DNA of 64,000 bases from Escherichia sp. E4742. GTDB taxonomy: Bacteria; Pseudomonadota; Gammaproteobacteria; Enterobacterales; Enterobacteriaceae. The notes under the pieces were generated by a model, which worked only from the letters and a program-made list of their open reading frames with translations, ran no database searches and was not told the DNA's origin. The translations under genes were made by a program, and so were the position numbers. Numbering within the stretch: position 1 is the stretch's first letter; each line of letters starts with the position of its first letter. Of this stretch, positions 17,187-25,265 are shown piece after piece. The DNA lies in NCBI RefSeq assembly GCF_005843885.1, contig NZ_CP040443.1, positions 4,216,001-4,280,000 on the forward strand, given 5' to 3'.

Positions 17187-18386
17187 ATGTACCAACCTGT
17201 CGCTCTATTTATTGGCCTGCGTTACATGCGTGGGCGTGCAGCGGATCGCTTCGGTCGTTTCGTCTCCTGGCTTTCTACCATCGGCATTACCCTCGGGGTG
17301 ATGGCGCTGGTCACAGTATTGTCAGTGATGAACGGCTTTGAGCGCGAGCTGCAAAACAACATCCTTGGCCTGATGCCACAGGCAATTCTCTCTTCTGAGC
17401 ATAGCTCTCTTAACCCGCAGCAACTCCCGGAAACGGCAGTCAAACTGGACGGCGTTAATCGCGTCGCACCTATCACTACCGGTGATGTGGTACTGCAAAG
17501 CGCGCGCAGCGTGGCGGTCGGGGTGATGCTGGGTATCGACCCGGCGCAAAAAGATCCACTAACGCCGTATCTGGTCAATGTGAAACAAACTGACCTCGAG
17601 CCGGGGAAATATAATGTCATCCTCGGTGAACAGCTGGCCTCACAGTTGGGCGTCAATCGCGGTGATCAAATCCGCGTGATGGTGCCATCTGCCAGCCAGT
17701 TCACGCCGATGGGGCGTATTCCAAGCCAGCGCCTGTTCAATGTGATTGGCACTTTCGCCGCCAACAGTGAAGTCGATGGCTATGAAATGCTGGTGAATAT
17801 TGAGGATGCCTCGCGTCTGATGCGTTATCCGGCAGGCAATATTACCGGCTGGCGTTTGTGGCTGGATGAGCCGCTGAAAGTCGACTCATTAAGTCAGCAA
17901 AAACTGCCTGAAGGCAGCAAATGGCAGGACTGGCGTGACCGTAAAGGCGAGCTGTTCCAGGCCGTACGCATGGAAAAAAATATGATGGGCTTGCTGCTGA
18001 GCCTGATTGTCGCCGTTGCGGCGTTTAACATTATTACCTCTCTAGGGCTGATGGTGATGGAGAAGCAGGGCGAAGTAGCGATCCTGCAAACGCAAGGCTT
18101 AACTCCGCGACAAATCATGATGGTCTTTATGGTGCAAGGGGCCAGCGCCGGGATTATCGGTGCAATCCTCGGAGCGGCGCTTGGCGCACTGCTTGCCAGC
18201 CAGTTGAATAATCTGATGCCGATAATCGGCGTCCTGCTTGATGGCGCGGCGCTGCCGGTGGCTATCGAACCTTTACAGGTCATTGTTATTGCGCTGGTGG
18301 CGATGGCTATCGCGCTGTTGTCTACGCTTTACCCTTCCTGGCGCGCTGCCGCCACTCAACCCGCTGAGGCTTTACGTTATGAATAA
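17187..18386 (+). CDS. lolC: Lipoprotein-releasing ABC permease LolC
   Basis: A 399-residue MacB-like permease subunit of LolCDE, which extracts outer-membrane lipoproteins from the inner membrane and hands them to LolA. A first transmembrane helix (about residues 25-47), a large periplasmic domain and three C-terminal helices (from about residue 270) are visible, including the coupling region KQGEVAILQTQGLT. LolC contributes the LolA-binding hook. The start is ATG 17187 (MYQPVALFIGLRY); upstream in-frame ATGs would add an unrelated tail. The stop overlaps the lolD start. Confidence 0.97.
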   Translation: MYQPVALFIGLRYMRGRAADRFGRFVSWLSTIGITLGVMALVTVLSVMNGFERELQNNILGLMPQAILSSEHSSLNPQQLPETAVKLDGVNRVAPITTGDVVLQSARSVAVGVMLGIDPAQKDPLTPYLVNVKQTDLEPGKYNVILGEQLASQLGVNRGDQIRVMVPSASQFTPMGRIPSQRLFNVIGTFAANSEVDGYEMLVNIEDASRLMRYPAGNITGWRLWLDEPLKVDSLSQQKLPEGSKWQDWRDRKGELFQAVRMEKNMMGLLLSLIVAVAAFNIITSLGLMVMEKQGEVAILQTQGLTPRQIMMVFMVQGASAGIIGAILGAALGALLASQLNNLMPIIGVLLDGAALPVAIEPLQVIVIALVAMAIALLSTLYPSWRAAATQPAEALRYE

Positions 18387-19080
18387 AATCCTGTTGCAAT
18401 GCGACAACCTGTGCAAACGCTATCAGGAAGGCAGTGTGCAAACCGATGTGCTGCACAATGTCAGTTTCAGCGTGGGCGAAGGTGAAATGATGGCAATCGT
18501 CGGTAGCTCTGGTTCCGGTAAAAGCACCTTGCTGCACCTGTTAGGCGGGCTGGATACGCCAACCTCCGGCGATGTGATTTTTAACGGTCAGCCGATGAGC
18601 AAACTGTCTTCGGCGGCGAAAGCAGAACTGCGCAACCAGAAGCTGGGCTTTATTTATCAGTTTCACCACCTGCTGCCGGATTTTACTGCCCTGGAAAACG
18701 TGGCTATGCCGCTGCTGATTGGCAAGAAAAAGCCCGCTGAAATCAACAGTCGAGCGTTGGAAATGTTAAAAGCGGTGGGGCTGGAGCATCGTGCGAATCA
18801 CCGCCCATCTGAACTTTCTGGCGGCGAACGCCAGCGTGTGGCGATTGCCCGTGCGCTGGTCAATAACCCGCGCCTGGTACTGGCGGATGAACCTACCGGT
18901 AACCTTGACGCGCGTAACGCAGACAGCATCTTCCAGTTGCTTGGGGAGTTGAATCGCTTGCAGGGCACCGCCTTCCTGGTGGTCACTCACGACCTGCAAC
19001 TGGCGAAACGTATGAGCCGCCAACTGGAGATGCGTGATGGACGTCTGACGGCGGAACTGAGCCTGATGGGGGCGGAGTAA
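18379..19080 (+). CDS. lolD: Lipoprotein-releasing ATPase LolD
   Basis: A 233-residue ABC ATPase of the LolCDE complex. Walker A is GSSGSGKST, the signature is LSGGERQRVAIARAL, Walker B is LVLADEPTGNLD, and the switch His lies in VVTHD. The characteristic FIYQFHHLLPDF after the Q-loop is the conserved LolD motif that contacts LolC/E. ATG 18379 overlaps lolC by eight bases, and its stop shares a base with the lolE ATG, so the three genes are translationally coupled. Confidence 0.98.
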   Translation: MNKILLQCDNLCKRYQEGSVQTDVLHNVSFSVGEGEMMAIVGSSGSGKSTLLHLLGGLDTPTSGDVIFNGQPMSKLSSAAKAELRNQKLGFIYQFHHLLPDFTALENVAMPLLIGKKKPAEINSRALEMLKAVGLEHRANHRPSELSGGERQRVAIARALVNNPRLVLADEPTGNLDARNADSIFQLLGELNRLQGTAFLVVTHDLQLAKRMSRQLEMRDGRLTAELSLMGAE

Positions 19081-20324
19081 TGGCGATGCCTTTATCGTTA
19101 TTAATTGGCCTGCGTTTTAGTCGCGGACGGCGGCGTGGCGGCATGGTGTCGCTGATCTCCGTCATTTCTACCATTGGCATTGCCCTCGGCGTGGCGGTAT
19201 TGATCGTCGGCTTAAGCTCGATGAACGGCTTTGAACGCGAACTGAACAACCGTATTCTGGCGGTGGTGCCGCATGGTGAAATCGAAGCGGTAAATCAGCC
19301 GTGGACTAACTGGCAGGAAGCACTGGATAAAGTGCAGAAAGTGCCGGGTATTGCCGCCGCTGCGCCGTATATCAATTTCACCGGGCTGGTGGAGAGCGGC
19401 GCGAATCTGCGCGCTCTGCAGGTTAAAGGCGTTGATCCGCAACAGGAACAGCGTCTGAGCGCGCTGCCATCATTTGTCCAGGGCGATGCCTGGAACAATT
19501 TCAAAGCGGGCGAACAGCAGATTATCATCGGCAAAGGGGTGGCGGATGCGCTGAAAGTGAAGCAGGGTGATTGGGTGTCGATCATGATCCCAAACTCGAA
19601 TCCCGAGCATAAGCTGATGCAGCCGAAACGTGTGCGTTTGCACGTTGCGGGTATTTTGCAGTTGAGTGGCCAACTCGATCACAGTTTTGCCATGATCCCG
19701 CTGGCGGATGCCCAACAATATCTTGATATGGGTTCCAGTGTGTCAGGCATTGCCCTTAAAATGACGGATGTTTTTAACGCTAACAAACTGGTACGTGACG
19801 CAGGCGAAGTCACCAACAGCTACGTTTATATCAAGAGTTGGATCGGTACTTACGGCTATATGTATCGCGATATCCAGATGATCCGCGCCATTATGTATCT
19901 GGCGATGGTACTGGTGATTGGCGTGGCCTGTTTCAACATCGTCTCCACCTTAGTGATGGCGGTGAAAGACAAGAGTGGCGATATCGCAGTGTTAAGAACG
20001 CTGGGGGCGAAAGATGGTTTAATTCGCGCCATTTTTGTCTGGTATGGATTACTGGCAGGGCTGTTCGGCAGCCTGTGTGGTGTGATTATCGGCGTGGTGG
20101 TTTCACTGCAACTCACCCCGATTATCGAGTGGATTGAAGATCTGATCGGTCATCAGTTCCTCTCCAGCGACATTTATTTTATTGACTTCTTGCCATCGGA
20201 ATTGCACTGGCTGGACGTCTTCTACGTACTGGTCACAGCATTGTTGCTGAGTCTTTTGGCAAGTTGGTATCCGGCGCGGCGCGCCAGTAATATTGACCCT
20301 GCGCGAGTCCTTAGCGGCCAGTAA
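19080..20324 (+). CDS. lolE: Lipoprotein-releasing ABC permease LolE
   Basis: A 414-residue permease partner of LolC with the same layout: an N-terminal helix (STIGIALGVAVLIVGLSSMNG), a periplasmic domain and C-terminal helices carrying the coupling sequence KSGDIAVLRTLGAKD. LolE is the lipoprotein-recognising subunit. TAATG overlap with lolD. Length equals K-12. Confidence 0.97.
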   Translation: MAMPLSLLIGLRFSRGRRRGGMVSLISVISTIGIALGVAVLIVGLSSMNGFERELNNRILAVVPHGEIEAVNQPWTNWQEALDKVQKVPGIAAAAPYINFTGLVESGANLRALQVKGVDPQQEQRLSALPSFVQGDAWNNFKAGEQQIIIGKGVADALKVKQGDWVSIMIPNSNPEHKLMQPKRVRLHVAGILQLSGQLDHSFAMIPLADAQQYLDMGSSVSGIALKMTDVFNANKLVRDAGEVTNSYVYIKSWIGTYGYMYRDIQMIRAIMYLAMVLVIGVACFNIVSTLVMAVKDKSGDIAVLRTLGAKDGLIRAIFVWYGLLAGLFGSLCGVIIGVVVSLQLTPIIEWIEDLIGHQFLSSDIYFIDFLPSELHWLDVFYVLVTALLLSLLASWYPARRASNIDPARVLSGQ

Positions 20325-20352
20325 AGGCAGTACATTAAAACAAGGAGCGGCA

Positions 20353-21264
20353 ATGTATTACGGGTTTGATATTGGTGGAACGAAAATTGCGCTAGGCGTG
20401 TTTGATAGCGGTCGGCAGTTGCAGTGGGAAAAGCGGGTGCCGACACCGCGTGACAGCTATGACGCATTTTTAGATGCAGTGTGCGAGCTGGTGGCCGAAG
20501 CCGATCAACGTTTTGGCTGTAAAGGTTCTGTCGGCATCGGTATTCCGGGAATGCCGGAAACAGAAGATGGCACGCTGTATGCCGCCAATGTCCCCGCCGC
20601 CAGCGGTAAACCGCTGCGTACCGACCTGAGCGCACGTCTTGAGCGCGATGTGCGACTGAATAATGACGCTAACTGTTTTGCCCTTTCTGAAGCCTGGGAT
20701 GATGAATTTACCCAATATCCGCTGGTGATGGGGTTAATTCTCGGTACTGGCGTTGGCGGTGGACTGGTATTCAACGGTAAACCGGTAACGGGTAAAAGCT
20801 ATATTACTGGTGAATTTGGGCATATGCGCCTTCCCGTCGATGCATTAACCATGATGGGGCTGGATTTCCCGTTACGTCGCTGCGGCTGTGGTCAGCACGG
20901 TTGCATTGAAAATTATCTGTCTGGTCGCGGCTTTGCGTGGCTGTATCAACACTATTACCATCAACCGTTGCAGGCTCCCGAAATTATTGCGCTTTATGAG
21001 CAAGGTGATGAGCAGGCAAGGGCGCACGTTGAGCGTTATCTGGATTTATTAGCGGTTTGTCTGGGAAATATCCTGACCATTGTTGACCCTGATTTGCTGG
21101 TCATTGGCGGTGGCTTATCGAATTTCCCGGCAATCACAACGCAACTGGCGGACAGGCTGCCTCGTCATCTCTTACCTGTAGCTCGTGTTCCGCGCATTGA
21201 ACGTGCGCGTCATGGGGATGCAGGAGGAATGCGTGGTGCGGCCTTCCTACATCTAACCGATTAA
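20353..21264 (+). CDS. nagK: N-acetyl-D-glucosamine kinase NagK
   Basis: A 303-residue ROK-family kinase that phosphorylates GlcNAc from peptidoglycan recycling to GlcNAc-6-P. The N-terminal phosphate-binding loop is YGFDIGGTKIALG. The ROK zinc site is CGCGQHGCIENYLSGRG, preceded by GEFGHM. ATG 20353 follows AAGGAG. It is just downstream of lolE and upstream of cobB. NagZ, encoded earlier in the window, supplies its substrate pathway. Confidence 0.97.
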   Translation: MYYGFDIGGTKIALGVFDSGRQLQWEKRVPTPRDSYDAFLDAVCELVAEADQRFGCKGSVGIGIPGMPETEDGTLYAANVPAASGKPLRTDLSARLERDVRLNNDANCFALSEAWDDEFTQYPLVMGLILGTGVGGGLVFNGKPVTGKSYITGEFGHMRLPVDALTMMGLDFPLRRCGCGQHGCIENYLSGRGFAWLYQHYYHQPLQAPEIIALYEQGDEQARAHVERYLDLLAVCLGNILTIVDPDLLVIGGGLSNFPAITTQLADRLPRHLLPVARVPRIERARHGDAGGMRGAAFLHLTD

Positions 21265-21279
21265 TCAACAGAGGTTGCT

Positions 21280-22101
21280 ATGTTGTCGCGTCGGGGTCAT
21301 CGGTTAAGTCGTTTTCGTAAAAATAAACGCCGCCTGCACGAGCGTTTGCGTCAGCGTATTTTTTTCAGAGATAAAGTGGTGTCGGAAGCAATGGAAAAAC
21401 CAAGAGTACTCGTACTGACAGGGGCTGGTATTTCTGCGGAATCAGGTATTCGTACCTTTCGCGCCGCAGATGGCCTGTGGGAAGAACATCGGGTTGAAGA
21501 TGTGGCTACACCGGAAGGTTTTGATCGCGATCCTGAACTGGTGCAAGCGTTTTATAACGCCCGTCGCCGTCAACTACAGCAGCCAGAAATTCAGCCGAAC
21601 GCTGCGCATCTTGCTCTGGCTAAACTGCAAGATGCCCTCGGCGATCGCTTTTTGCTGGTGACGCAGAATATCGATAATCTGCATGAACGCGCAGGTAATA
21701 CCAATGTGATTCATATGCATGGGGAATTGCTGAAAGTACGTTGTTCGCAAAGTGGTCAGGTTCTCGACTGGACCGGAGACGTCACGCCAGAAGACAAATG
21801 TCATTGCTGCCAGTTCCCGGCTCCGCTGCGCCCACACGTAGTATGGTTTGGCGAAATGCCACTCGGCATGGATGAAATTTATATGGCGTTGTCGATGGCC
21901 GACATTTTCATTGCTATTGGCACATCCGGGCATGTTTATCCTGCGGCTGGGTTTGTTCACGAAGCGAAGCTGCATGGCGCGCATACGGTTGAACTCAATC
22001 TCGAACCGAGTCAGGTCGGTAATGAATTTGCCGAGAAATATTACGGCCCGGCAAGCCAGGTGGTACCAGAGTTTGTTGAGAAGTTGCTGAAGGGATTATA
22101 A
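21280..22101 (+). CDS. cobB: NAD-dependent protein deacylase CobB (sirtuin)
   Basis: A 273-residue class III sirtuin that removes acetyl, succinyl and related groups from lysines using NAD. Motifs: GAGISAESGIRTFR (NAD binding), TQNIDNLHERAG, the catalytic His in HMHGE, a zinc site CHCC with an earlier Cys, and GTSGHVYPAAG. The 37-residue basic N-terminal extension marks the long isoform; an internal Met (MEKPRVLVLTG) can start the short one. The C-terminus ends LLKGL, about six residues earlier than recalled K-12 because the stop follows immediately; a REP element lies right after it. Confidence 0.95.
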   Translation: MLSRRGHRLSRFRKNKRRLHERLRQRIFFRDKVVSEAMEKPRVLVLTGAGISAESGIRTFRAADGLWEEHRVEDVATPEGFDRDPELVQAFYNARRRQLQQPEIQPNAAHLALAKLQDALGDRFLLVTQNIDNLHERAGNTNVIHMHGELLKVRCSQSGQVLDWTGDVTPEDKCHCCQFPAPLRPHVVWFGEMPLGMDEIYMALSMADIFIAIGTSGHVYPAAGFVHEAKLHGAHTVELNLEPSQVGNEFAEKYYGPASQVVPEFVEKLLKGL

Positions 22102-22113
22102 AGCAGGAGTAAT

Positions 22114-22145
22114 TGCCTGATGCGCTACGCTTATCAGGCCTACGA
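22114..22145. repeat. REP element at the cobB/ymfA breakpoint
   Basis: GCCTGATGCGCTACGC with TTATCAGGCCTACG is a standard REP unit. It supplies the stop codon of the truncated ymfA frame and marks where ycfZ and part of ymfA are missing compared with K-12. Confidence 0.85.
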
Positions 22146-22379
22146 AATCCGCGCAATATTTTTACCCGTGCGATGAGAATGACTGGAGTGCCATACGGTA
22201 TCAACAATGACGCCTTCGGTATGAATCGCGTCTTTGCTATAGGTGAACTGCTTATAAAATATAACGACAGAAATGAGGATCAGTACCAGACCGACACCGA
22301 GAAAAGAGCGAGATAAAAATTTACTATCCTGACTCATTAGCCACATCCTTGCTAAATAAAAAACGGGCGGTAATACCAC
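22140..22379 (-). pseudogene. ymfA: ymfA 5' fragment (DUF3592-type membrane protein, truncated)
   Basis: 79 codons beginning MVLPPVFYLARMWLMSQDSK. One transmembrane helix (FLGVGLVLILISVVIFY) is followed by a HTEGVIVDTVWHSS segment typical of DUF3592 proteins. The frame stops inside the REP element after GKNIARIS. The K-12 YmfA I recall is about 150 residues and is followed by ycfZ; both the C-terminal half and ycfZ are absent here. An internal start at MWLMSQDSK is possible. A stable truncated product cannot be excluded. Confidence 0.7.
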
Positions 22380-22388
22380 CGCCCGCTT
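22356..22388 (-). terminator. pot operon terminator
   Basis: On the minus strand GCGGGCGGTGGTATTACCGCCCG followed by T6, just downstream of potD. Confidence 0.9.
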
Positions 22389-22394
22389 GCTGAA

Positions 22395-23441
22395 TTAACG
22401 TCCTGCTTTCAGCTTCTGATAATACTCTTCATAAATGCTGCTGGCTGGGCCAACGTCACTCTGCCATTCGCCATTTTTAATGGTTTCAGCATCCGGGTAG
22501 AGCGTCTTGTCGTTCGCTATTTCCGGGCTTAACAGTTTGCGCGCGGCGAGGTTTGGTGTTGGATAACCGATAGTTTCGGCAACCTGTTTTGCCACATCCG
22601 GGCGCAGCAGGAAGTTGATCAGTTTCAGCGCGCCTTCTTTGTTTTTGGCATTTGCCGGAATCGCCAGACTGTCCATCCAGAAAATGCCGCCTTCTTTTGG
22701 CCATACCACGTCAATTGGCGTACCCGCCTGGCGAGCAACGAAAGCAGAACCGTTCCAGATCATGCCGAGGTTAACTTCGCCTTCCATGTACGGGTTTGCC
22801 GGGTTATCGGAGTTAAACGCCGCGACGTTTGGCATCAGTTTTTTCAGCTCGTTATATGCTGCTTCAATCTCTTTCGGATCGGTGGTGTTACCGGAGTAAC
22901 CCAGCTTACGCAGCGCCATCTGGAACACTTCACGGGCATCGTCGGTCAGTAGCAGGCTGCCTTTGTACTCTGGCTTCCACAGATCGGCCCAGCTAGTGAC
23001 AGATTTCGGATCCACCGCATCACCGTTAACGCCAATCGCCGTCGCACCCCAGATATACGGAATGGAGTAGTCGTTATTCGGATCAAACGGCTTGTTGAGC
23101 ATTTCTGGATCGAGGTTGCCAAAGTTTGTTAACTTCGACTTGTCTATCTTCTGGATCATCCCTTCTTTACGCATTTTATCAACGTAATAGGTTGAAGGAA
23201 CCACCAGGTCATAGGCACCGTCTTTGTACGTTTTCAGCTTGGCGTACATGGTTTCGTTCGACTCGTAAGTCGAATAGATAACCTTAATACCGGTTTCTTT
23301 GGTGAACTGTTCAAGCAGTCCAGGCGGCACGTACTCGGTCCAGTTGTAGAAATACAGTGTGTTGTTGTCATCAGCGTGAGCGGCGCTCATGCCCAGTGCC
23401 AGAGCACCCGCCGCGAGCAGGTGGCGTGACCATTTTTTCAT
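22395..23441 (-). CDS. potD: Spermidine/putrescine periplasmic binding protein PotD
   Basis: A 348-residue periplasmic solute-binding protein that delivers spermidine (and, less well, putrescine) to the PotABC transporter. The Sec signal peptide MKKWSRHLLAAGALALGMSAAHA is cleaved before DDNNTLYFYNWTEYVPP. Later motifs such as YSIPYIWGATAIGVN and the ligand-site region WNGSAFVARQ are visible. ATGA overlap with potC. It is the last gene of potABCD, whose upstream part is separated from potCD by the prophage. Confidence 0.97.
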   Translation of the reverse strand: MKKWSRHLLAAGALALGMSAAHADDNNTLYFYNWTEYVPPGLLEQFTKETGIKVIYSTYESNETMYAKLKTYKDGAYDLVVPSTYYVDKMRKEGMIQKIDKSKLTNFGNLDPEMLNKPFDPNNDYSIPYIWGATAIGVNGDAVDPKSVTSWADLWKPEYKGSLLLTDDAREVFQMALRKLGYSGNTTDPKEIEAAYNELKKLMPNVAAFNSDNPANPYMEGEVNLGMIWNGSAFVARQAGTPIDVVWPKEGGIFWMDSLAIPANAKNKEGALKLINFLLRPDVAKQVAETIGYPTPNLAARKLLSPEIANDKTLYPDAETIKNGEWQSDVGPASSIYEEYYQKLKAGR

Positions 23442-24232
23442 TTAACGTCCCCTGTGTTACCTTTCGTTTTATCACGAGCAATAAGCTGGCTGGCAATAAC
23501 CATCACCAGCGACAGCACCAGTAATATGGTTGCCAGCGCGTTAACTTCCGGCGATACGCCGACTTTGACCATCGAATAAATTTTTAACGGCAGAATTTCA
23601 TAGCTTGGTCCGGTGACAAACGACGAAACTACCACATCGTCCATCGACAGGGTAAAGCTTAGCACCCAGCCCGCCGCCACCGCTGGCATTGCCAGTGGCA
23701 GAATGATTTTCCGTAGAATGGTAAATTCGCTGGCGCCGAGATCTTTCGCCGCTTCCAGCATTCGCACATCAAAACCTTTCAGGCGCGAATACACCGTTAC
23801 CACCACAAACGGCAGGCAGAAGGTGATATGCGAGAACAATAGCGACCAGAAGCCAAGCTGAATACCCAGCAGCATAAACAGCACCAGCAGAGAAATCGCC
23901 ATCACGATATCTGGCGACATCATCACCACAAACAGCATTCCGCTAACGAACGGCTTACCACGAAAGCGATAACGGTACAGCGCAACTGCCGTCAGAGAAC
24001 CGATAAGCGTGGCAAACGTCGCCGAAAACACCGCCATCGTCAGTGAATGCTGCGCTGCCTGTAACAGACTGTCGTTGTTCATCAGCAGGCTATACCATTT
24101 GGTGGTAAAACCCTGCCAGTTGATGCCAAAGCGCGAGCTATTGAAGGAGTTCACAATCAAAATAATGATTGGGATATACAGGTACGCGTAGATAGCGGTC
24201 ATAAAACCGCCGCGAAGCAGTCGACCGATCAT
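23438..24232 (-). CDS. potC: Spermidine/putrescine ABC permease PotC
   Basis: A 264-residue inner-membrane permease with six predicted helices and the binding-protein-dependent permease loop EAAKDLGASEFTILRKIILPLAMPA (positions about 160-185) that docks on PotA. Start MIGRLLRGG overlaps the residual potB stop codon (ATGA). The prophage junction lies only about 20-45 bases upstream of this start, so potCD is cut off from the native pot promoter unless phage sequence drives it. Confidence 0.96.
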   Translation of the reverse strand: MIGRLLRGGFMTAIYAYLYIPIIILIVNSFNSSRFGINWQGFTTKWYSLLMNNDSLLQAAQHSLTMAVFSATFATLIGSLTAVALYRYRFRGKPFVSGMLFVVMMSPDIVMAISLLVLFMLLGIQLGFWSLLFSHITFCLPFVVVTVYSRLKGFDVRMLEAAKDLGASEFTILRKIILPLAMPAVAAGWVLSFTLSMDDVVVSSFVTGPSYEILPLKIYSMVKVGVSPEVNALATILLVLSLVMVIASQLIARDKTKGNTGDVK

Positions 24233-24265
24233 TCGAGTTCCACCTTCTTATTCATAAGGCGGGAC
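24229..24265 (-). pseudogene. potB: potB 3' end left by prophage insertion
   Basis: On the minus strand the frame reads SRLMNKKVELE-stop into the potC ATGA overlap, matching the PotB C-terminus I recall (SRLLNKKVELE). Upstream of SRL the codons (KLNKFKILKV) no longer resemble PotB and lie in AT-rich phage sequence. The att core is therefore around 24250-24275. Whether the phage end recreates an intact potB at the other att site cannot be judged from this window. Confidence 0.75.
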
Positions 24266-24340
24266 ACTTTCAGGATTTTGAATTTATTCAATTTTTTCCT
24301 TTCTCCAAAATCTCTCCAAAACTTTTCCCCAAAACAGGAC
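24250..24340. other. Prophage left attachment region (attL) with three 9-bp direct repeats
   Basis: Transition from potB to AT-rich sequence at about 24250-24275. Close by, three copies of T-[CT]-[TC]-CCAAAA occur: TCTCCAAAA at 24302-24310, TCTCCAAAA at 24313-24321 and TCCCCAAAA at 24326-24334. Such short direct repeats beside an att core are typical of arm-type integrase sites in lambda-like phages. No gene is supported between 24266 and 24540. Confidence 0.55.
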
Positions 24341-24453
24341 CACGCATTTTACAGCATTTTTATACATGGGTGAGCTTACCAGGACAGAAAAGTATTCCAG
24401 TTTGTTTACCCATATCGCTTTCCGAATGAGATTTTTGATGTGATTTCTTCGTG

Positions 24454-24482
24454 TTGAAAAACCACATAATGTGGTATTAGAA
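24454..24482 (+). promoter_or_regulatory. Candidate promoter with palindromic operator for the left-arm cargo genes
   Basis: TTGAAA (24454-24459) is followed by the perfect 15-bp palindrome ACCACATAATGTGGT (24461-24475) and TATTAG/TTAGAA at a plausible -10 position. The palindrome fills the spacer, as a repressor operator would. It lies 60 bases upstream of the small exported-peptide gene. Confidence 0.45.
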
Positions 24483-24540
24483 TTAGCTAACAGGATTAAC
24501 TTTGAATCCGTTTTGAATCTCATTGAACTCAGGAGTGACT

Positions 24541-24744
24541 ATGAATCGTAAAAGGGTTGCTTTGCTGCAAGCCATTGGCTCGGTTATAGCCCTGAGCCCG
24601 GCGGTCGTTTCAGCAAGTGGCATGCCAGCAAATTCAGTTGCCGCTTTGCGTCAGGATGCGGCAGCTATCAGAGGTGATTTCCAAAGAGCAGCGGTATCCG
24701 TTAACTTCGAAAAACTGAACAATGCCAGACCAAAAAGAAAGTGA
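24541..24744 (+). CDS. Small putatively exported peptide of the prophage left arm
   Basis: 67 codons, not assigned to any family. The start MNRKRVALLQAIGSV and the hydrophobic stretch to about residue 26 (IALSPAVVSASG) look like a Sec signal peptide with a short mature part rich in Ala, Arg and Lys (ending NARPKRK). ATG 24541 follows CAGGAG at good spacing. The 3' end overlaps the next gene by 23 bases in another frame, implying coupling. Together they lie between attL and the integrase, a common spot for lysogenic-conversion genes. Confidence 0.6.
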   Translation: MNRKRVALLQAIGSVIALSPAVVSASGMPANSVAALRQDAAAIRGDFQRAAVSVNFEKLNNARPKRK

Positions 24745-25189
24745 GAATGCTGAACTCACCAGTGAAGAACAAAAAGATAACGAACTGGTTTCTCGAGTAA
24801 TCGAAAATCCAGAGGTTTTAAATCGGGTTTTGGATAGCCCGCAAGGGCGAGCTATCGTTTGCCAGCATTTTCAGGGACCGGTTCCTCCGCCATCAATGCT
24901 GAAAGAGTATGAGCAATTGATTCCCGGGCTTGCAAATCGACTCGTTGAATTGACGGAAAAAGAGCAAGCTCATCGCCATAAAACAGTCGCTGATAGTATA
25001 AAGATCACAAAAAATGGTCAGAAAATGGCTTTCTGTATCGCGCTGATTATCATACTGGCAGCCGTCTTTTTTGGCGCGAGGGGACAAACAGGTCTTGCTG
25101 TAACACTCGTTTCAGTAGATCTTTTGGCATTAGTTTCCGTATTTATTGCTGGTAAACATTACTCTAACCAGGCATCAGATCAAGATTAG
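24722..25189 (+). CDS. DUF2335-like membrane protein
   Basis: 155 residues. The hydrophilic N-terminal 95 residues (acidic, with RVIENPEVLNRVLDSPQG and GPVPPPSMLKEYEQL) are followed by two adjacent transmembrane helices (about residues 103-120, FCIALIIILAAVFFGARG, and 124-145). The layout and the GPxPPP...LKxYEQxxPG segment are those of DUF2335 proteins, often found next to phage integrases. Function is unknown; a role in exclusion or in a membrane process of the lysogen is only a guess. A strong terminator follows, so this pair is a self-contained unit. Confidence 0.75.
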   Translation: MPDQKESENAELTSEEQKDNELVSRVIENPEVLNRVLDSPQGRAIVCQHFQGPVPPPSMLKEYEQLIPGLANRLVELTEKEQAHRHKTVADSIKITKNGQKMAFCIALIIILAAVFFGARGQTGLAVTLVSVDLLALVSVFIAGKHYSNQASDQD

Positions 25190-25194
25190 TCTCC

Positions 25195-25222
25195 GAACCC
25201 CGGTTGATGCCGGGGTTTTTAC
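25195..25222 (+). terminator. Terminator after the left-arm cargo pair
   Basis: AACCCCGG-TTGATG-CCGGGGTT hairpin running into T residues, directly after the DUF2335 stop. Confidence 0.9.
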
Positions 25223-25265
25223 ACTAGCAAAGCAATATCAACATTTTTCAGCTGTATTTATTTCG

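Noticed and set aside
24284..24523. 79-codon minus-strand frame across the att region
   Set aside because: Lies in AT-rich att sequence, shows no ribosome site or recognisable domain, and overlaps the arm-site repeats and promoter.
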